Below are positions 6,354-6,913 of a stretch of DNA of 6,913 bases, one piece after another (the first letter of the stretch is position 1; each line of letters opens with the position of its first letter). Origin of the DNA: an uncultured Fretibacterium sp. (GTDB lineage: Bacteria > Synergistota > Synergistia > Synergistales > Aminobacteriaceae); assembly GCA_905373185.1 (NCBI GenBank), contig CAJPSE010000086.1, positions 1-6,913 of the forward strand, read 5' to 3'. The notes below the pieces were generated by a model. The model ran no database searches. It was not told the DNA's origin and worked only from the letters and a program-made list of their open reading frames with translations. Both the position numbers and the translations under genes were made by a program.

Positions 6354-6913
6354 ATGGAAGAGAAGAAGACCATTGTGCGGCTTACGGAGCTGTCTCGCGA
6401 GTACCCGCGGGGCGGTGGGCGTTTTTTTGCGGTGAACGGGGTCTCCCTGGAGGTGCGGGCCGGGGATTACGTCAACATCATCGGCCGGTCGGGGAGCGGA
6501 AAGTCCACGTTGCTGAACCTGATTGCGGGGATGCTGGCGCCCACGTCGGGCACGGTGGAGCTCGACGGCCAAAGCCTTGCGGGGAAGGACGATCGCGAGC
6601 TCTCGTACATGAGAAACCAGTCCATCGGCTTCATCCCGCAGAACGCGGCGGCGCTGCCCAACCTCACGGTCCTGGAGAACGTCCTGCTTCCCTTCTGCCT
6701 CTATCGGCGCGGGGGAGACGGGGAGGGGGCGGCCCGGCATCTTCTGGGGAAGTTCGGAATAGAGCGCCTGGCGGACGCCTACCCCGCGGAGCTCTCCGGG
6801 GGCGAGCTGCGGCGGACGGTTATCGCCCGCGCCCTGATCAACAGGCCTCAGCTCGTCATCGCCGACGAGCCCACCTCCGACCTGGACAGGGAGTCCGCGG
6901 GGCAGATCATGAG
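6354..6913 (+). CDS. ABC transporter ATP-binding protein (3' partial)
   Basis: The frame from ATG 6354 stays open to the window end and gives 186 residues of a LolD/MacB-type ATPase. Visible are Walker A GRSGSGKST (44-52), Q-loop Q96 in GFIPQN, signature LSGGELRR (147-154) and Walker B LVIADEPTSDLD (167-178). The switch histidine and C-terminus, perhaps 40-50 residues, lie beyond the edge. It differs from the first ATPase in having GRSGSGKST, LSGGELRR and DEPTSDLD in place of GPSGSGKTT, LSGGEQQR and DEPTGNLD, so it is a separate lineage and not a recent copy. A GAGGGA box at 6340-6345 lies eight bases before the start, and the upstream permease gene stops one base earlier, so it is almost certainly that permease's ATPase. 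Confidence 0.9.
   Translation, partial: MEEKKTIVRLTELSREYPRGGGRFFAVNGVSLEVRAGDYVNIIGRSGSGKSTLLNLIAGMLAPTSGTVELDGQSLAGKDDRELSYMRNQSIGFIPQNAAALPNLTVLENVLLPFCLYRRGGDGEGAARHLLGKFGIERLADAYPAELSGGELRRTVIARALINRPQLVIADEPTSDLDRESAGQIM

Noticed and set aside
5291..6373. Long open frame on the - strand opposite the third permease (360 codons).
   Set aside because: Same kind of shadow, rich in Gln, Gly, His and Asp, without hydrophobic or domain structure; the + strand gene is convincing.

Overview
The window is a densely packed, high-GC bacterial stretch read entirely on the + strand. It holds eight protein genes with almost no space between them, and both the first and the last gene run off the window edges. 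I see no RNA gene, insertion sequence, CRISPR array, terminator or convincing promoter, so it looks like the middle of one long operon. GC-rich codons, GTG and TTG starts, clear Shine-Dalgarno boxes and the gene combination fit an anaerobic, possibly host-associated bacterium. Synergistota (such as oral Fretibacterium-like taxa) is my best guess, but this rests on general impression only and is low confidence.

Left half (1-4223): a polytopic membrane protein ending in a cysteine-rich DUF2318 domain (5' end missing), two MacB/FtsX-type ABC permeases that overlap by 11 bp, and their ABC ATPase. This order (DUF2318 protein, permease, permease, ATPase) is that of the accessory genes beside the FTR1 iron permease and the P19 periplasmic iron protein in the Campylobacter jejuni p19 locus and the E. 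coli FetMP locus. FTR1 and P19 themselves are not in the window and are predicted upstream.

Right half (4220-6913): a small membrane-anchored FMN-binding protein with an ApbE-type flavinylation motif, starting inside the stop codon of the first ATPase gene; after a short A-rich gap, a four-helix DUF4418 protein with five cysteines; then a third FtsX-type permease with a Cys-Cys pair in its outer domain, and a second ABC ATPase cut by the window end.

Working model (inference): the products form a cell-surface iron or metal handling machine. Cysteine-rich and flavin-bearing proteins outside the cytoplasmic membrane carry out redox or metal-relay steps, and two ABC modules of the mechanotransmission (MacB/FtsX) type drive conformational work across the membrane rather than classical solute import. 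The joining of a P19/FTR1-type accessory set to a flavinylated protein, a DUF4418 protein and a second ABC module is the most interesting feature here.
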